A stretch of 64,000 bases of DNA, taken from positions 287,292-351,291 of the forward strand of contig NZ_NPKI01000026.1 of NCBI RefSeq assembly GCF_002284565.1. Reading direction: 5' to 3'. Shown here one piece after another: positions 34,724 through 42,813 of the stretch. The stretch comes from Mesorhizobium mediterraneum. Its GTDB lineage: Bacteria; Pseudomonadota; Alphaproteobacteria; Rhizobiales; Rhizobiaceae. A program made the position numbers and the translations under genes. The notes below the pieces were generated by a model. It ran no database searches and had not been told where the DNA came from. It worked only from the letters and a program-made list of their open reading frames with translations. Position 1 is the first letter of the stretch. Each line of letters starts with the position of its first letter.

Positions 34724-36340
34724 TCACCCCGTCAGCTCCATCGCTTCGCAGGCGATGCGATGAGAATTGGCCATCACAGTCAGGGTAAAGGTAGTAGCTG
34801 GAACATTTGGGAAAACCGACCCGTCGATAAGATGGATCCGGTCCCAGCGCGCCAGCCGCCCGAGGCGGTCTGTCGTCGCCCTCCCAGTATTCCGCTCACT
34901 GGCGTGGGGAAAGCTGCCGCCAAAGTGGTAGCTCTTGGCCCCGCCCGACCACAACATCTGCGGTGTGACTGGCCACAAATCAAGGTAAGGTGCCGCCCTG
35001 CGGATCCGCTTTATTACGTCAGGCAGCATCGGAGGCACGTCTTTGCCCTTGACCTTGGCCTCGCTGAAGCCCTCCGAAGTGAGGGTGATCTGGGGTAGCT
35101 CATCAGGAGCTGCGGACATCTGGGCGGTGACCCGGACCTTGGGTGATGCCCAGGACGGCAAGTAGCCCAGGCCTACCGTCAACCGGCTCAGGAGCCGATC
35201 CGTCGCGAAGGCGGCGGCGGGATGTTGGAGGAAGCCGGGCAGCGCATCGTAGTATGCCTGGTTGAACGGATAGAAGTGAATTTGTGAGACATCGAAGCCC
35301 TCGTCGTCCTCGCCGATGACCATGTTGAACTGGTTGAGTGTGAACTCGCGCCTTGTACGTGGGTCGGGGGTCGGCTTCATGGACATCATTGGAAGAACGA
35401 ACTGAGCCGATTCCGAAAGATGTACCGGCTGGTCCGATCCGAGCGAGCCCAGGATCAGCCGGGTGGTCCCGATTGGCCCGCAGCCCACGAAGACCCGGTC
35501 GGCTGTGAATCGCTGGATCCGGCCGCTGGACAGCTCCCGGGCGTGTACGACGGCCGTGTCGCCCTCCTGGTCGACTCGCACCGCGAGCAGCCCGCTGCGG
35601 TAGTCGATCCTCCCGCTGCGCCTGAAGCGATCGAAGCTGTGCGAGGCCGAAAAGATCAGCGACTGCGGGCACCCAGTCATGCATAGGCCGCAGGGCTGGC
35701 ATTCGGGCGCTGAGAAGGCGAGCCGGGCGCGGCCTATGGTTATTCCCGTGGAGCGCACACGATCGCGGTGCCGGTCGTAATTGGCCAGGACCATCTGCGT
35801 CCGCGGTGCCAGGGGCGGAAGCGGGTCCGGGGATCCGATGAGCGGGAACCACTCCTCGAGATCGTCGGACTCTCCAGCGAAAGGAATGTGACCCAGGATC
35901 GTCCTGTAGTGCTCTTCCATGTCCGAGAAGTCGAACGGCCATCTTCTGAACGTGGCGGCGCTGAAGGGCATGATCTGGGCCCCCCAGACATTGCTAAACC
36001 CCCCGTAGGCGCTTGAGATGACAGCTGAGTTGACTCTACCCTCGCAGTGCACGCCGTCGAGCTGGCCCTTGTTGACAAACGGGAAATCGGATCCGTAGCT
36101 TCTTTTTTCTGGCAGCGAATCGGACTGGACCTGCTTGGGTTGCAGGCTGACCCGGCGGACGTCCTCCTCATCCCAGTCGTCGACACGCAGCTTGGACAGC
36201 CTGGAGATTACCTCCTGCGTCTCCGCGTCCAGCACGGTGCCCGGATCGAACACGGTTATCTTCTCGTCTGGCTTCTCGGACAGCGCCAACACGGCGGCGG
36301 CTGCAGCTGGACCCGAACCAATGATTATCGAAGACGGCAT
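34724..36340 (-). CDS. GMC-like FAD oxidoreductase with a ferredoxin-type cysteine motif
   Basis: A 538-residue flavoprotein: FAD motif IIIGSGPAAAAAV (5-17), a GMC-type middle with AYGGFSNVWGAQIMPF (substrate/FAD contact region) and a C-terminal end IDGSVFPNVPATTFTLTVMA as in GMC and glucoside 3-dehydrogenase-like enzymes. Unusually, C214-x2-C217-x2-C220-x3-C224-P occurs in APECQPCGLCMTGCPQSLIF, the classic [4Fe-4S] ferredoxin spacing. A likely role is oxidation of a sugar hydroxyl before epimerisation by the next gene. The start overlaps the end of the glycosyltransferase by 16 bp. The style of this cassette suggests transfer, possibly from an actinobacterium, but that is impression only. 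Confidence 0.75.
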   Translation of the reverse strand: MPSSIIIGSGPAAAAAVLALSEKPDEKITVFDPGTVLDAETQEVISRLSKLRVDDWDEEDVRRVSLQPKQVQSDSLPEKRSYGSDFPFVNKGQLDGVHCEGRVNSAVISSAYGGFSNVWGAQIMPFSAATFRRWPFDFSDMEEHYRTILGHIPFAGESDDLEEWFPLIGSPDPLPPLAPRTQMVLANYDRHRDRVRSTGITIGRARLAFSAPECQPCGLCMTGCPQSLIFSASHSFDRFRRSGRIDYRSGLLAVRVDQEGDTAVVHARELSSGRIQRFTADRVFVGCGPIGTTRLILGSLGSDQPVHLSESAQFVLPMMSMKPTPDPRTRREFTLNQFNMVIGEDDEGFDVSQIHFYPFNQAYYDALPGFLQHPAAAFATDRLLSRLTVGLGYLPSWASPKVRVTAQMSAAPDELPQITLTSEGFSEAKVKGKDVPPMLPDVIKRIRRAAPYLDLWPVTPQMLWSGGAKSYHFGGSFPHASERNTGRATTDRLGRLARWDRIHLIDGSVFPNVPATTFTLTVMANSHRIACEAMELTG

Positions 36341-37518
36341 TTACTTCCCTCGCCCACCGGCTGCGCGGCTGTGTCCAGCATCTGCTTGGTTGCCTGTTGG
36401 CCCTGCCGGCGCAATCGCCGCGCCAACTCGATCCGGCCGGCGACGTGGCCTGCCGCGGCCAGCCCCACGCCAGCGATTATCGCCGCGGACCGGGCCAGCC
36501 CGTGGGCGTCACCCTTGGCCGCTTGCGAAATCCCCCGCGGTACGCCCTTGGTCAGCGCGTACCAGACGAAGCGGGCCTCTGCACCCAGTGTGGCGGCGTC
36601 GCCCATCTGGGCAAAGGCCTCGACCTTCCCCTTGTTGACGAAGAAGCAGCGGCGCCAGAAGTACTTCCAAGTCGGCCGTGAGGCGGGTACAAAGTGGCGG
36701 ACGGTCGCCGCCGGTTCGTAGATGACCGCCTCACTGCCCTTGATATGCGCCACGCGGTGGCACATGTCCATGTCGTCGTGATTGTCGGAGTGGAACCCTC
36801 CCACCTGCTCGAGGAGGGTCCGCCGCACCGACATGTTGGCTCCTATGAGGTGAGCCAAAGGGCCTCGGCTGGTCGGAAGGCCGTCATAAGCGCATCCGAA
36901 CACCCAGTCGAACTGCACAGGGAACCAGGCCGGGCGGCCAGCCTTGAAAACCGGTATGGGACGACCGCCGACGGCCCCGATGCGCTCATCCTGATACGGG
37001 TCGGTGAGAATCCCGAGCCAGTCCTTGTCGGCCGCTGCATCGTCATCCAAGAACGCCAGAATGTCTCCGGCAGCTATCTCGGCTGCCGTGTTTCGGGCCG
37101 ACCCCAGGTGCCCGTCGTACTTGTTCTGGATCACCCGTATCGGAGGGGTGGATGCGGCGAAGTGAGCCCAGTACGCGGCACAACGGTGGAACAGGGTCTC
37201 ATTATGGTCGATGCAAACGATGATCTCACAGGGTTGCAAGGTCTGCTCCTGAACCGAGGCCACCGACTGAAGCATCAGCTCCCATCTGTCCTCGGTGTAG
37301 GCACAGATAATCACCGAGATCGTGGGGGGGCGCGGGACCTGCTGGCGTTCGCTGGTGACGCCATCCTCGGTCTGCCCGGTTTTCGATCCAGGCTGACCGG
37401 TTGTGGCAACGGCAACGTCATTACCGCGGCGGGCGAGACCGATACTTAGGTTCCGGACGTGGCCCCGCTGGCCAACGCCAATCGGCGTACAGGATTGCGC
37501 AAGCATCAGAATACGCAT
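36325..37518 (-). CDS. Chimeric glycosyltransferase: GT4-like N-terminal stub plus GT2
   Basis: A 397-residue protein. Residues about 66-300 are a GT2 domain starting PTISVIICAYTEDRWELMLQ, with FLDDDAAADKDWL (DxD-type metal site) and GGFHSDNHDDMDMCHRVA. Residues 1-40 instead resemble the start of a GT4 enzyme, MRILMLAQSCTPIGVGQRGH, and closely parallel the N-terminus of the GT4 encoded at 46,691. Residues 41-65 look like a linker. The ATG directly follows the stop of the GT2 fragment gene. The simplest reading is an in-frame recombination between two glycosyltransferase genes; the GT2 half appears intact. Confidence 0.78.
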   Translation of the reverse strand: MRILMLAQSCTPIGVGQRGHVRNLSIGLARRGNDVAVATTGQPGSKTGQTEDGVTSERQQVPRPPTISVIICAYTEDRWELMLQSVASVQEQTLQPCEIIVCIDHNETLFHRCAAYWAHFAASTPPIRVIQNKYDGHLGSARNTAAEIAAGDILAFLDDDAAADKDWLGILTDPYQDERIGAVGGRPIPVFKAGRPAWFPVQFDWVFGCAYDGLPTSRGPLAHLIGANMSVRRTLLEQVGGFHSDNHDDMDMCHRVAHIKGSEAVIYEPAATVRHFVPASRPTWKYFWRRCFFVNKGKVEAFAQMGDAATLGAEARFVWYALTKGVPRGISQAAKGDAHGLARSAAIIAGVGLAAAGHVAGRIELARRLRRQGQQATKQMLDTAAQPVGEGSKCRLR

Positions 37519-38043
37519 CTAGGAATTCTCCCGACTTGAGCTGCCAATGTCTGCCCCCAAGCTCTTCGATAGACGGTGCGATGGTCTTGGTTTTTGAAAA
37601 GCCAGACTTCCACGCGCTGGATTCGGCTTACCCGGAAGCCGGTTCTCAGCATAAAGAAACCACGAGGGCCGAGGTTTGCGCCACAGAGGCTCGAGGCGGC
37701 CGCCGACGCCAAGCACGCGCGGGTCGGCGTAGGGCATCAGCAACTCGTCCAGCCAGCGCTCATCGGCGATCGCATCGTCATCGAGAAACGCCATGACCGG
37801 CGCGGACGCCAATCCGGCTCCCGTCGTGCGACCGCCGCACAGTCCACGCACGTTGGTATTAGGTGTGACGACGACACCCTCGATCCCGCGCCGGGCGCGC
37901 TCCAAGAGCGCCTCATCGTTGTCGACGACGAGGATGATCTCGCGGGCCGGGCAGGTCTGGCGGCGCACCGACGCGATGGCCGCGTTCAAATCGTCCCAGC
38001 GATCGAGTGTGTCGGCGCAGATCACGACGGAGGCTTCGGTCAT
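37519..38043 (-). pseudogene. GT2 glycosyltransferase, C-terminally truncated
   Basis: A 174-residue frame whose first 135 residues are a normal GT2 N-terminus: ASVVICADTLDRWDDLNAAI, then VMAFLDDDAIADERWLDELL and GGRLEPLWRKPRPSWF. The family normally continues for 150 or more residues with the acceptor-binding half. Here it turns into an unrelated low-complexity tail (SRENS end) and stops against the start of the chimeric gene. It overlaps the end of the GH5 gene by four bases. Probably non-functional, cut by the same recombination that made the chimera. Confidence 0.7.
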
Positions 38044-39329
38044 GGCAACTGCCGGCTGGTTTCTGAGGCCGGGCTGGTTTCGCGTGTCTGCGTCGCCCGA
38101 GCCGTGGCGGCTTTGAGGATGCTCCAGAGCGGACCTCCGTCGTTGTGAATATCGAACTTGTCATATTCGTCGACGGGATAGCGTCCGCTGTCCTGCCGCG
38201 ACACCAGCCGCCACACCATCCAGCCGGCGCAGTTGCGCTCGCGCGTCAGCGTGTCGAGCCACATCGCGTAAGCCTGGGCAAAGTTCTGATTGGAGCGGGC
38301 ATAGCCGAACTCCTCCAGAAGCACCGGCTTTCCGGCGCGAACTGCCAACCGGCAGAACTCGGTGATCAAGCTGTCGAACTGCTGGACGGTGAGCTTGTAG
38401 TAGAGCGGGTAGCCGTGCCAGGTCCCGAAATCGAGAGTCGGGATCGTCAGATCCGATAGCTTCGACTCGACGTTAGCGTGCCCTGAGGTGACGAGATGGT
38501 TGGGATCGAGCGACTTCACGTAGGCCGTCATTTCGGTGGTCCAAGCCAATCGTAAGGCCTCCGGCTGCGCATTGCCTTCGTTCATTAGCTCCCAGGCCAT
38601 GATGGTCGGATCATCCCGGTAGGCGAGCCCGGTGAGCGGGTTGACTCGCTGCACGACGTGGCTGACCCAGGTCCTGTAGTCGCGCTTCGTGCGCGGATCC
38701 TGGAAGAAAAACTCCGACTTCTCTTTGCTGAGGTCGGTGTTGTACTGGCTCTGCACGCCTGGGGCGTCCCGGCTCCCATACCAGGCCCGCATCTGCTGGG
38801 CGCCGCCTGTGAAGGCCCAGAAATCCAGGACGGCGATGATCAGCCTCAGGCGTCGCTTGCCGGCCTCGGCGATGAGGAAATCAACCTTCTGCATGCCGTC
38901 GGCGCCGTCATTGACCGCCATCCTGTTTTGGCTCGGGTCCCAGTAGAGCAGGTACGTGCCCTTGACCGCGAGATTGCTGGCTTCGCCTTCAAGCCGCCAA
39001 TCCCAGATCGTAGGCTTGCTTCCGTCGAGCGACCCGATCACCGGCTGGAGGAAGGTGCGGACCACATTGGCGCCCATCGCCACCGCGTCATCGAGAACGC
39101 GGGTGACCTCATCCGGCGACCCGTAGGTCAGATAGTGGTTGTTTACGCCGGTCACGAAGAACGGCCTGCCGTCCAAGGTGAAGTTCGTTCCGGAAGTCTT
39201 GATGAAGGACGTTGCCGACGGATCATCCGCGGCGCTCACGACTGCCGGAACGGACAGCAACGCGCACACCAGCACCCGCAGTCCGGCGTTGCGCAGCCTA
39301 TTTTTCACTCGTTGCCAGCCGACAATCAC
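38040..39329 (-). CDS. Secreted GH5-like glycanase (mannanase/cellulase type)
   Basis: A 429-residue protein with a signal peptide (basic start, hydrophobic GLRVLVCALLSVPAVVSA, cleavage near residue 33). The catalytic domain has FVTGVNNHYL, GANVVRTFLQ, the acid/base motif WELMNEGN (E251, with G replacing the usual P) and the nucleophile region PVLLEEFGYA (E339/E340), followed by WMVWRLV. The arrangement is closest to GH5_7 endo-mannanases. As first gene of the leftward cassette in a polysaccharide island, it probably trims or releases the polymer in the periplasm rather than digesting plant mannan. Confidence 0.82.
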   Translation of the reverse strand: MIVGWQRVKNRLRNAGLRVLVCALLSVPAVVSAADDPSATSFIKTSGTNFTLDGRPFFVTGVNNHYLTYGSPDEVTRVLDDAVAMGANVVRTFLQPVIGSLDGSKPTIWDWRLEGEASNLAVKGTYLLYWDPSQNRMAVNDGADGMQKVDFLIAEAGKRRLRLIIAVLDFWAFTGGAQQMRAWYGSRDAPGVQSQYNTDLSKEKSEFFFQDPRTKRDYRTWVSHVVQRVNPLTGLAYRDDPTIMAWELMNEGNAQPEALRLAWTTEMTAYVKSLDPNHLVTSGHANVESKLSDLTIPTLDFGTWHGYPLYYKLTVQQFDSLITEFCRLAVRAGKPVLLEEFGYARSNQNFAQAYAMWLDTLTRERNCAGWMVWRLVSRQDSGRYPVDEYDKFDIHNDGGPLWSILKAATARATQTRETSPASETSRQLP

Positions 39330-39687
39330 CCGGGCATGTGGCTCTCGCCGGGCGCCGAGTGCAACAGCCCCGAAGGATTACCTCCTCTGACCTCGCACAG
39401 CCCGGGCGTCGTTCGGGCATAGTGGTGCTTGGCCGATTCCGGTCGCTCGAGTATAGACCCGTGCTGTCAGACATCGCTCCCAACCAAGAGTTCGGCTCCT
39501 CGTATTGGCGAGTCCCCGCGGTAGTAATAGGTCGGAAGTATTCTCGCGCTGTGGCACGCGCCATCGCTTTCCATCTACCTCCCTGGCCCGCAGGCCCGCG
39601 GCGGAGTCTTGGTAAGGCGGATCGCCGCAGGCGGTTCTCGTCAAGCTGTGAGCCGGCGTCCTTTTGAAATCCGCGGTCAGAACAACA
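39330..39687. other. Divergent intergenic region
   Basis: About 360 bp between the GH5 gene (leftward) and the GINT1_N-like gene (rightward). It should hold promoters for both directions. I see no gene and no strong palindrome. Confidence 0.4.
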
Positions 39688-41259
39688 ATGCGCATTTGCC
39701 TGAGTCTCGATCCATCGCGGCTACTTCGGTGGCACCTCTGGCTGGCAGAAGCGCTTGCTGAAGTGCCCGGCAACGAGGTCTCCTGCGCTTTGGCGGCCGG
39801 TCGCCGCCCGCTGCCGTTGACCTGCCGTCTGCTGCTCGAACTCGAACGACTGGTCTATGGCTTTCGCGGGAACGGCGCCACTGACTCCGTCGAGGCGGCG
39901 CTGCGGTCCCTGCCGCCGCCTCCGTCCGACCAAGTGGACGTGGTGATCGATTTGAGCGGAGAGGAGACGCGCCCGGCGGGGCTGCGCGTGCTGACGCCGC
40001 TCTTCAACGGCGTACCCGGCGAGATCGGCGTCATGGCGGCCGTGGCGAATGATCAGGACCTTCTCGTCGACCTGCACGACACGGCGCGCCCGTTGCGGCC
40101 GTGGATGGCCCGTCCGGCCAGTGTAGACCGTGGAGTGTTCTCAGCGAGTCTCGACAGCGTCCTCTCCTGCGCTGTGCTGCTGATCCTCAAAGTCTTGCGC
40201 GAGGAAACCGGTTCAGCTGCGTCCGGTGTCCCCGGTTCACGGACGGCCGTGCCTTCGCTTGGCGCATTTTCGGCCCTTGCAAGGGCGACCGGCACGGTTG
40301 CATCGAAGGCGATCGGGCTTTTGGACGTCCTGGCGAGGGGCGGCAGGATGTGGGGGATTGGCTGGCGCTTCGATGAATCGGCGAGCCTGCTCGACAAAGG
40401 CGAAGCGACCTTCCGGGTGCTCACCGGAAATGCCGACAGCTATCTTGCCGACCCGTTCCCGTTCCGGCACCAGGGGCAGGATTTCATCTTTGTCGAACAG
40501 TACCTCTACTCGAAGAACCGGGGGTGCATTGCGGTCGTGACAGTGAACCGGGACGGGACCGCCGGCGCATCCCGGATCGTCGTGGAGGAACCGCATCACC
40601 TCTCGTACCCGTTCCTGTTCGAGCAGGATGGGCAGATCTGGATGATCCCCGAATCGGGGGCGGCCAGGAATGTCAGCCTCTACCGGGCAGTGGAATTCCC
40701 TTACCGGTGGACGCGGGAGGCCTGCCTCATGGAAGGCATTGAGGGCTACGATACCACGCCGCTCTGCCATGCGGGCGGCTTTTGGTTTTTCGTCAGCCCA
40801 AGGCTGTGGAGGTCCACGTCCTGGGATGCCCTCAGCCTCTACCGTGCCGAGAGCCTGACCGGGTCTTGGATGCCCCATGCCGCCAACCCCGTCCTGCTCG
40901 ATGCCAGGCTCAGCCGCCCCGCAGGCGCCGTCATCCGACACGGCGGACGCACGCTACGCCCGGTCCAAGACTGCGCGCGCGGTTATGGCGGCGCGGTGAC
41001 GTTCTGCCAGATCGATGCGCTCGGCGTGTCGGAGTTTGCCCAGACCCCGGTCGGTCGCATTTGGTCCGGAGCGTTGGGGTGTCACACCTACAACCGCCGG
41101 TCTGGCCTGGAGGTGATCGACCTGTTCGGGCATATCCGGGGTTTGCGAGAGGTCACGACCTCCTATCGTTTGCTGGTACCCGACGCGCCGGTCTCGGGAC
41201 CGCGTGGGGTCTCGGGACCGCGTGGGCAGTCCCTCTCTTGGCCGGTCTCGTCCGGCTAG
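39688..41259 (+). CDS. GINT1_N/GH43-32-like beta-propeller protein, putative glycan-modifying enzyme
   Basis: A 523-residue protein; MRICLSLDPSRLLRWHLWL at 39,688 is the likely start. Residues about 215-500 carry segments typical of five-bladed propellers related to the N-terminal domain of plant GINT1: WRFDESASLL, NADSYLADPFPFRHQGQDF, LSYPFLFEQDGQIWMIPESG, GYDTTPLCHAGGFWFFVS and RPVQDCARGYGGAV. The N-terminal 200 residues have no recognised domain, although relatives often carry a formyltransferase-like fold there. Near the C-terminus an 18-bp unit is duplicated (41,191-41,226, giving VSGPRG twice). Role unknown; always inferred to act in cell-surface glycan synthesis. Confidence 0.65.
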   Translation: MRICLSLDPSRLLRWHLWLAEALAEVPGNEVSCALAAGRRPLPLTCRLLLELERLVYGFRGNGATDSVEAALRSLPPPPSDQVDVVIDLSGEETRPAGLRVLTPLFNGVPGEIGVMAAVANDQDLLVDLHDTARPLRPWMARPASVDRGVFSASLDSVLSCAVLLILKVLREETGSAASGVPGSRTAVPSLGAFSALARATGTVASKAIGLLDVLARGGRMWGIGWRFDESASLLDKGEATFRVLTGNADSYLADPFPFRHQGQDFIFVEQYLYSKNRGCIAVVTVNRDGTAGASRIVVEEPHHLSYPFLFEQDGQIWMIPESGAARNVSLYRAVEFPYRWTREACLMEGIEGYDTTPLCHAGGFWFFVSPRLWRSTSWDALSLYRAESLTGSWMPHAANPVLLDARLSRPAGAVIRHGGRTLRPVQDCARGYGGAVTFCQIDALGVSEFAQTPVGRIWSGALGCHTYNRRSGLEVIDLFGHIRGLREVTTSYRLLVPDAPVSGPRGVSGPRGQSLSWPVSSG

Positions 41260-41785
41260 CTACCCGTAGCCAGGCGGTCGAGCGCAAGGTACCCCGCCTG
41301 CGAAGGGCCGGGCGCGCTCGACCCTTCTCGGGCACAGAATAAGCTCGGAAATCACGGCCGAGTGAAGGAGCGAGCCCACCTGCACATCGCAGCTTCTGGC
41401 CAGTGGCAATGTCAGCGTTGCGCTGGACGTTCATTTCTTCGCCCCGACGGCTCGCTCAGTAGAAATTGTCGCTTGTGAGCTAGTGCCGGCCGCGGGTCGA
41501 TGGATGTCCTCGCTGGCGTTGAAGGTGGCCCCAGAGGTCTAAACGGGTTTGGCAACGCTGCCAACACAGCTGCTGAAGATGATCGGTGCCGCTGCCGTGC
41601 TATCCGCGCTGGTGGTATGGGCTGGAAATACCCTGAAGGGATACCCCAAGAGAGCTAATCATCTATTGTCTTTTCCTAACCATCCATCGTCCTTCCATTT
41701 AAGATATGCATCAGTAATGCTCGCATAACAAACTAAGATTAGGGGGCTGCAAGCGTACCGATCTTCATCTCATCTTCATTTTATT
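41260..41785. other. Interval with likely operon promoter
   Basis: No gene seen in this 526-bp stretch. The last 130 bp (about 41,655-41,785) are clearly AT-rich compared with neighbouring sequence, and are the best place for the promoter of the rightward polysaccharide operon. Confidence 0.35.
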
Positions 41786-42010
41786 ATGGCCGGGAGTCCG
41801 CATATGGTTGGATCAAGCACATCCGTGGATGTGGCGGTCATTGGATCTGGCCCCCACGGCTTGTCGCTGGCCGCGCATTTGCGTGCGCGCGATGCGGAGC
41901 ACCGGACGTATCACCCGGCCCATCATCTCGCCCGATACCTATCGGCAGTCCTGGCGCGCTTCCAGCCCGCCCCCTGGGTCCCATCGTACGACCTCAAAGC
42001 GCTGCCATGA
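41786..42010 (+). pseudogene. Flavoprotein N-terminal fragment joined to foreign tail
   Basis: A 74-codon frame. It starts with a perfect dinucleotide-binding segment, VDVAVIGSGPHGLSLAAHLR, as in FAD-dependent lysine/ornithine hydroxylase-like proteins. After about 42 residues it turns into unrelated sequence ending PSYDLKALP. Its stop overlaps the start of the GT2 gene at 42,007. It looks like an internal deletion that fused the start of a flavoprotein gene to the end of another gene; the coupling to the next gene may keep it translated. Confidence 0.55.
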
Positions 42011-42813
42011 ACGCCCGTCTTTCCAGCATTGTCGCCCCCATCGGTGCCGCATCGCCGCCTGACCCGATCGATTTCGCGCTGCGGCGATCGTTGACTCTGC
42101 CTCGAGTCAGCTTCGTCGTCCCGACGCTCAATGAAGCCGAGAACCTCCCTTGGCTTCTGCCGCGCATCCCCAACTGGGCGCATGAGATCATTATCGTGGA
42201 TGGTCGTTCGACCGACGACACGGTCGCGGTCGCGCGCCGCCTGCGCGAGGACGTGAAGGTTGTCATGGAGCCCCGTCGGGGCAAGGGCGCTGCACTGCAA
42301 GCGGGATTCCTGGCCGCCACAGGCGACATCATCGTCATGCTGGACGCCGACGGCTCCATGGTCCCGGAGGAGGCGATCGTCTTTGTAAGTGCGCTGATGG
42401 CCGGCGCGGATCTCGTCAAGGGTTCACGTTTTATCCAGGGCGCCGGCACCGACGATATGTCCCTGGTCCGGATGTTCGGCAACAGGGGGCTGACCCTTTT
42501 CGTGCGGCTGCTCTATGGCGGTTGGTACTCCGATCTATGCTACGGATACATAGCCTTCTGGACCAAACACGTCGCCACGCTGGACTGCGATTGCGATGGG
42601 TTCGAGATCGAGACGCTCATCAACGTGCGGGCCTTGAAGAACCACCTCAATATCGTAGAGGTGGCGAGCTTCGAGGCTCAGCGCATCAGCGGTGTGAGCC
42701 ATCTGCGCGCCATGCCGGACGGCTGGCGCGTCCTCAAAACCATCCTGCGCGAGAGGATACACCAACAGCGCAGGCGGAGCGCGACAGCCTGTGTTGTCGG
42801 TGGACAGACCTGA
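42007..42813 (+). CDS. GT2 glycosyltransferase, DPM-like
   Basis: A 268-residue family 2 enzyme of the dolichyl-phosphate-mannose synthase/DPG-synthase subgroup: SFVVPTLNEAENLPWLLPRI, IIVDGRSTDDTV, RRGKGAALQAGF, and the metal site IVMLDADGSMVPEE. It lacks the C-terminal membrane anchors of some relatives. It transfers a sugar from an NDP donor, perhaps to a polyprenyl phosphate that supplies the large membrane protein two genes downstream. First intact gene of the rightward operon, and overlaps the next gene by one base (TGATG). Confidence 0.85.
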   Translation: MNARLSSIVAPIGAASPPDPIDFALRRSLTLPRVSFVVPTLNEAENLPWLLPRIPNWAHEIIIVDGRSTDDTVAVARRLREDVKVVMEPRRGKGAALQAGFLAATGDIIVMLDADGSMVPEEAIVFVSALMAGADLVKGSRFIQGAGTDDMSLVRMFGNRGLTLFVRLLYGGWYSDLCYGYIAFWTKHVATLDCDCDGFEIETLINVRALKNHLNIVEVASFEAQRISGVSHLRAMPDGWRVLKTILRERIHQQRRRSATACVVGGQT

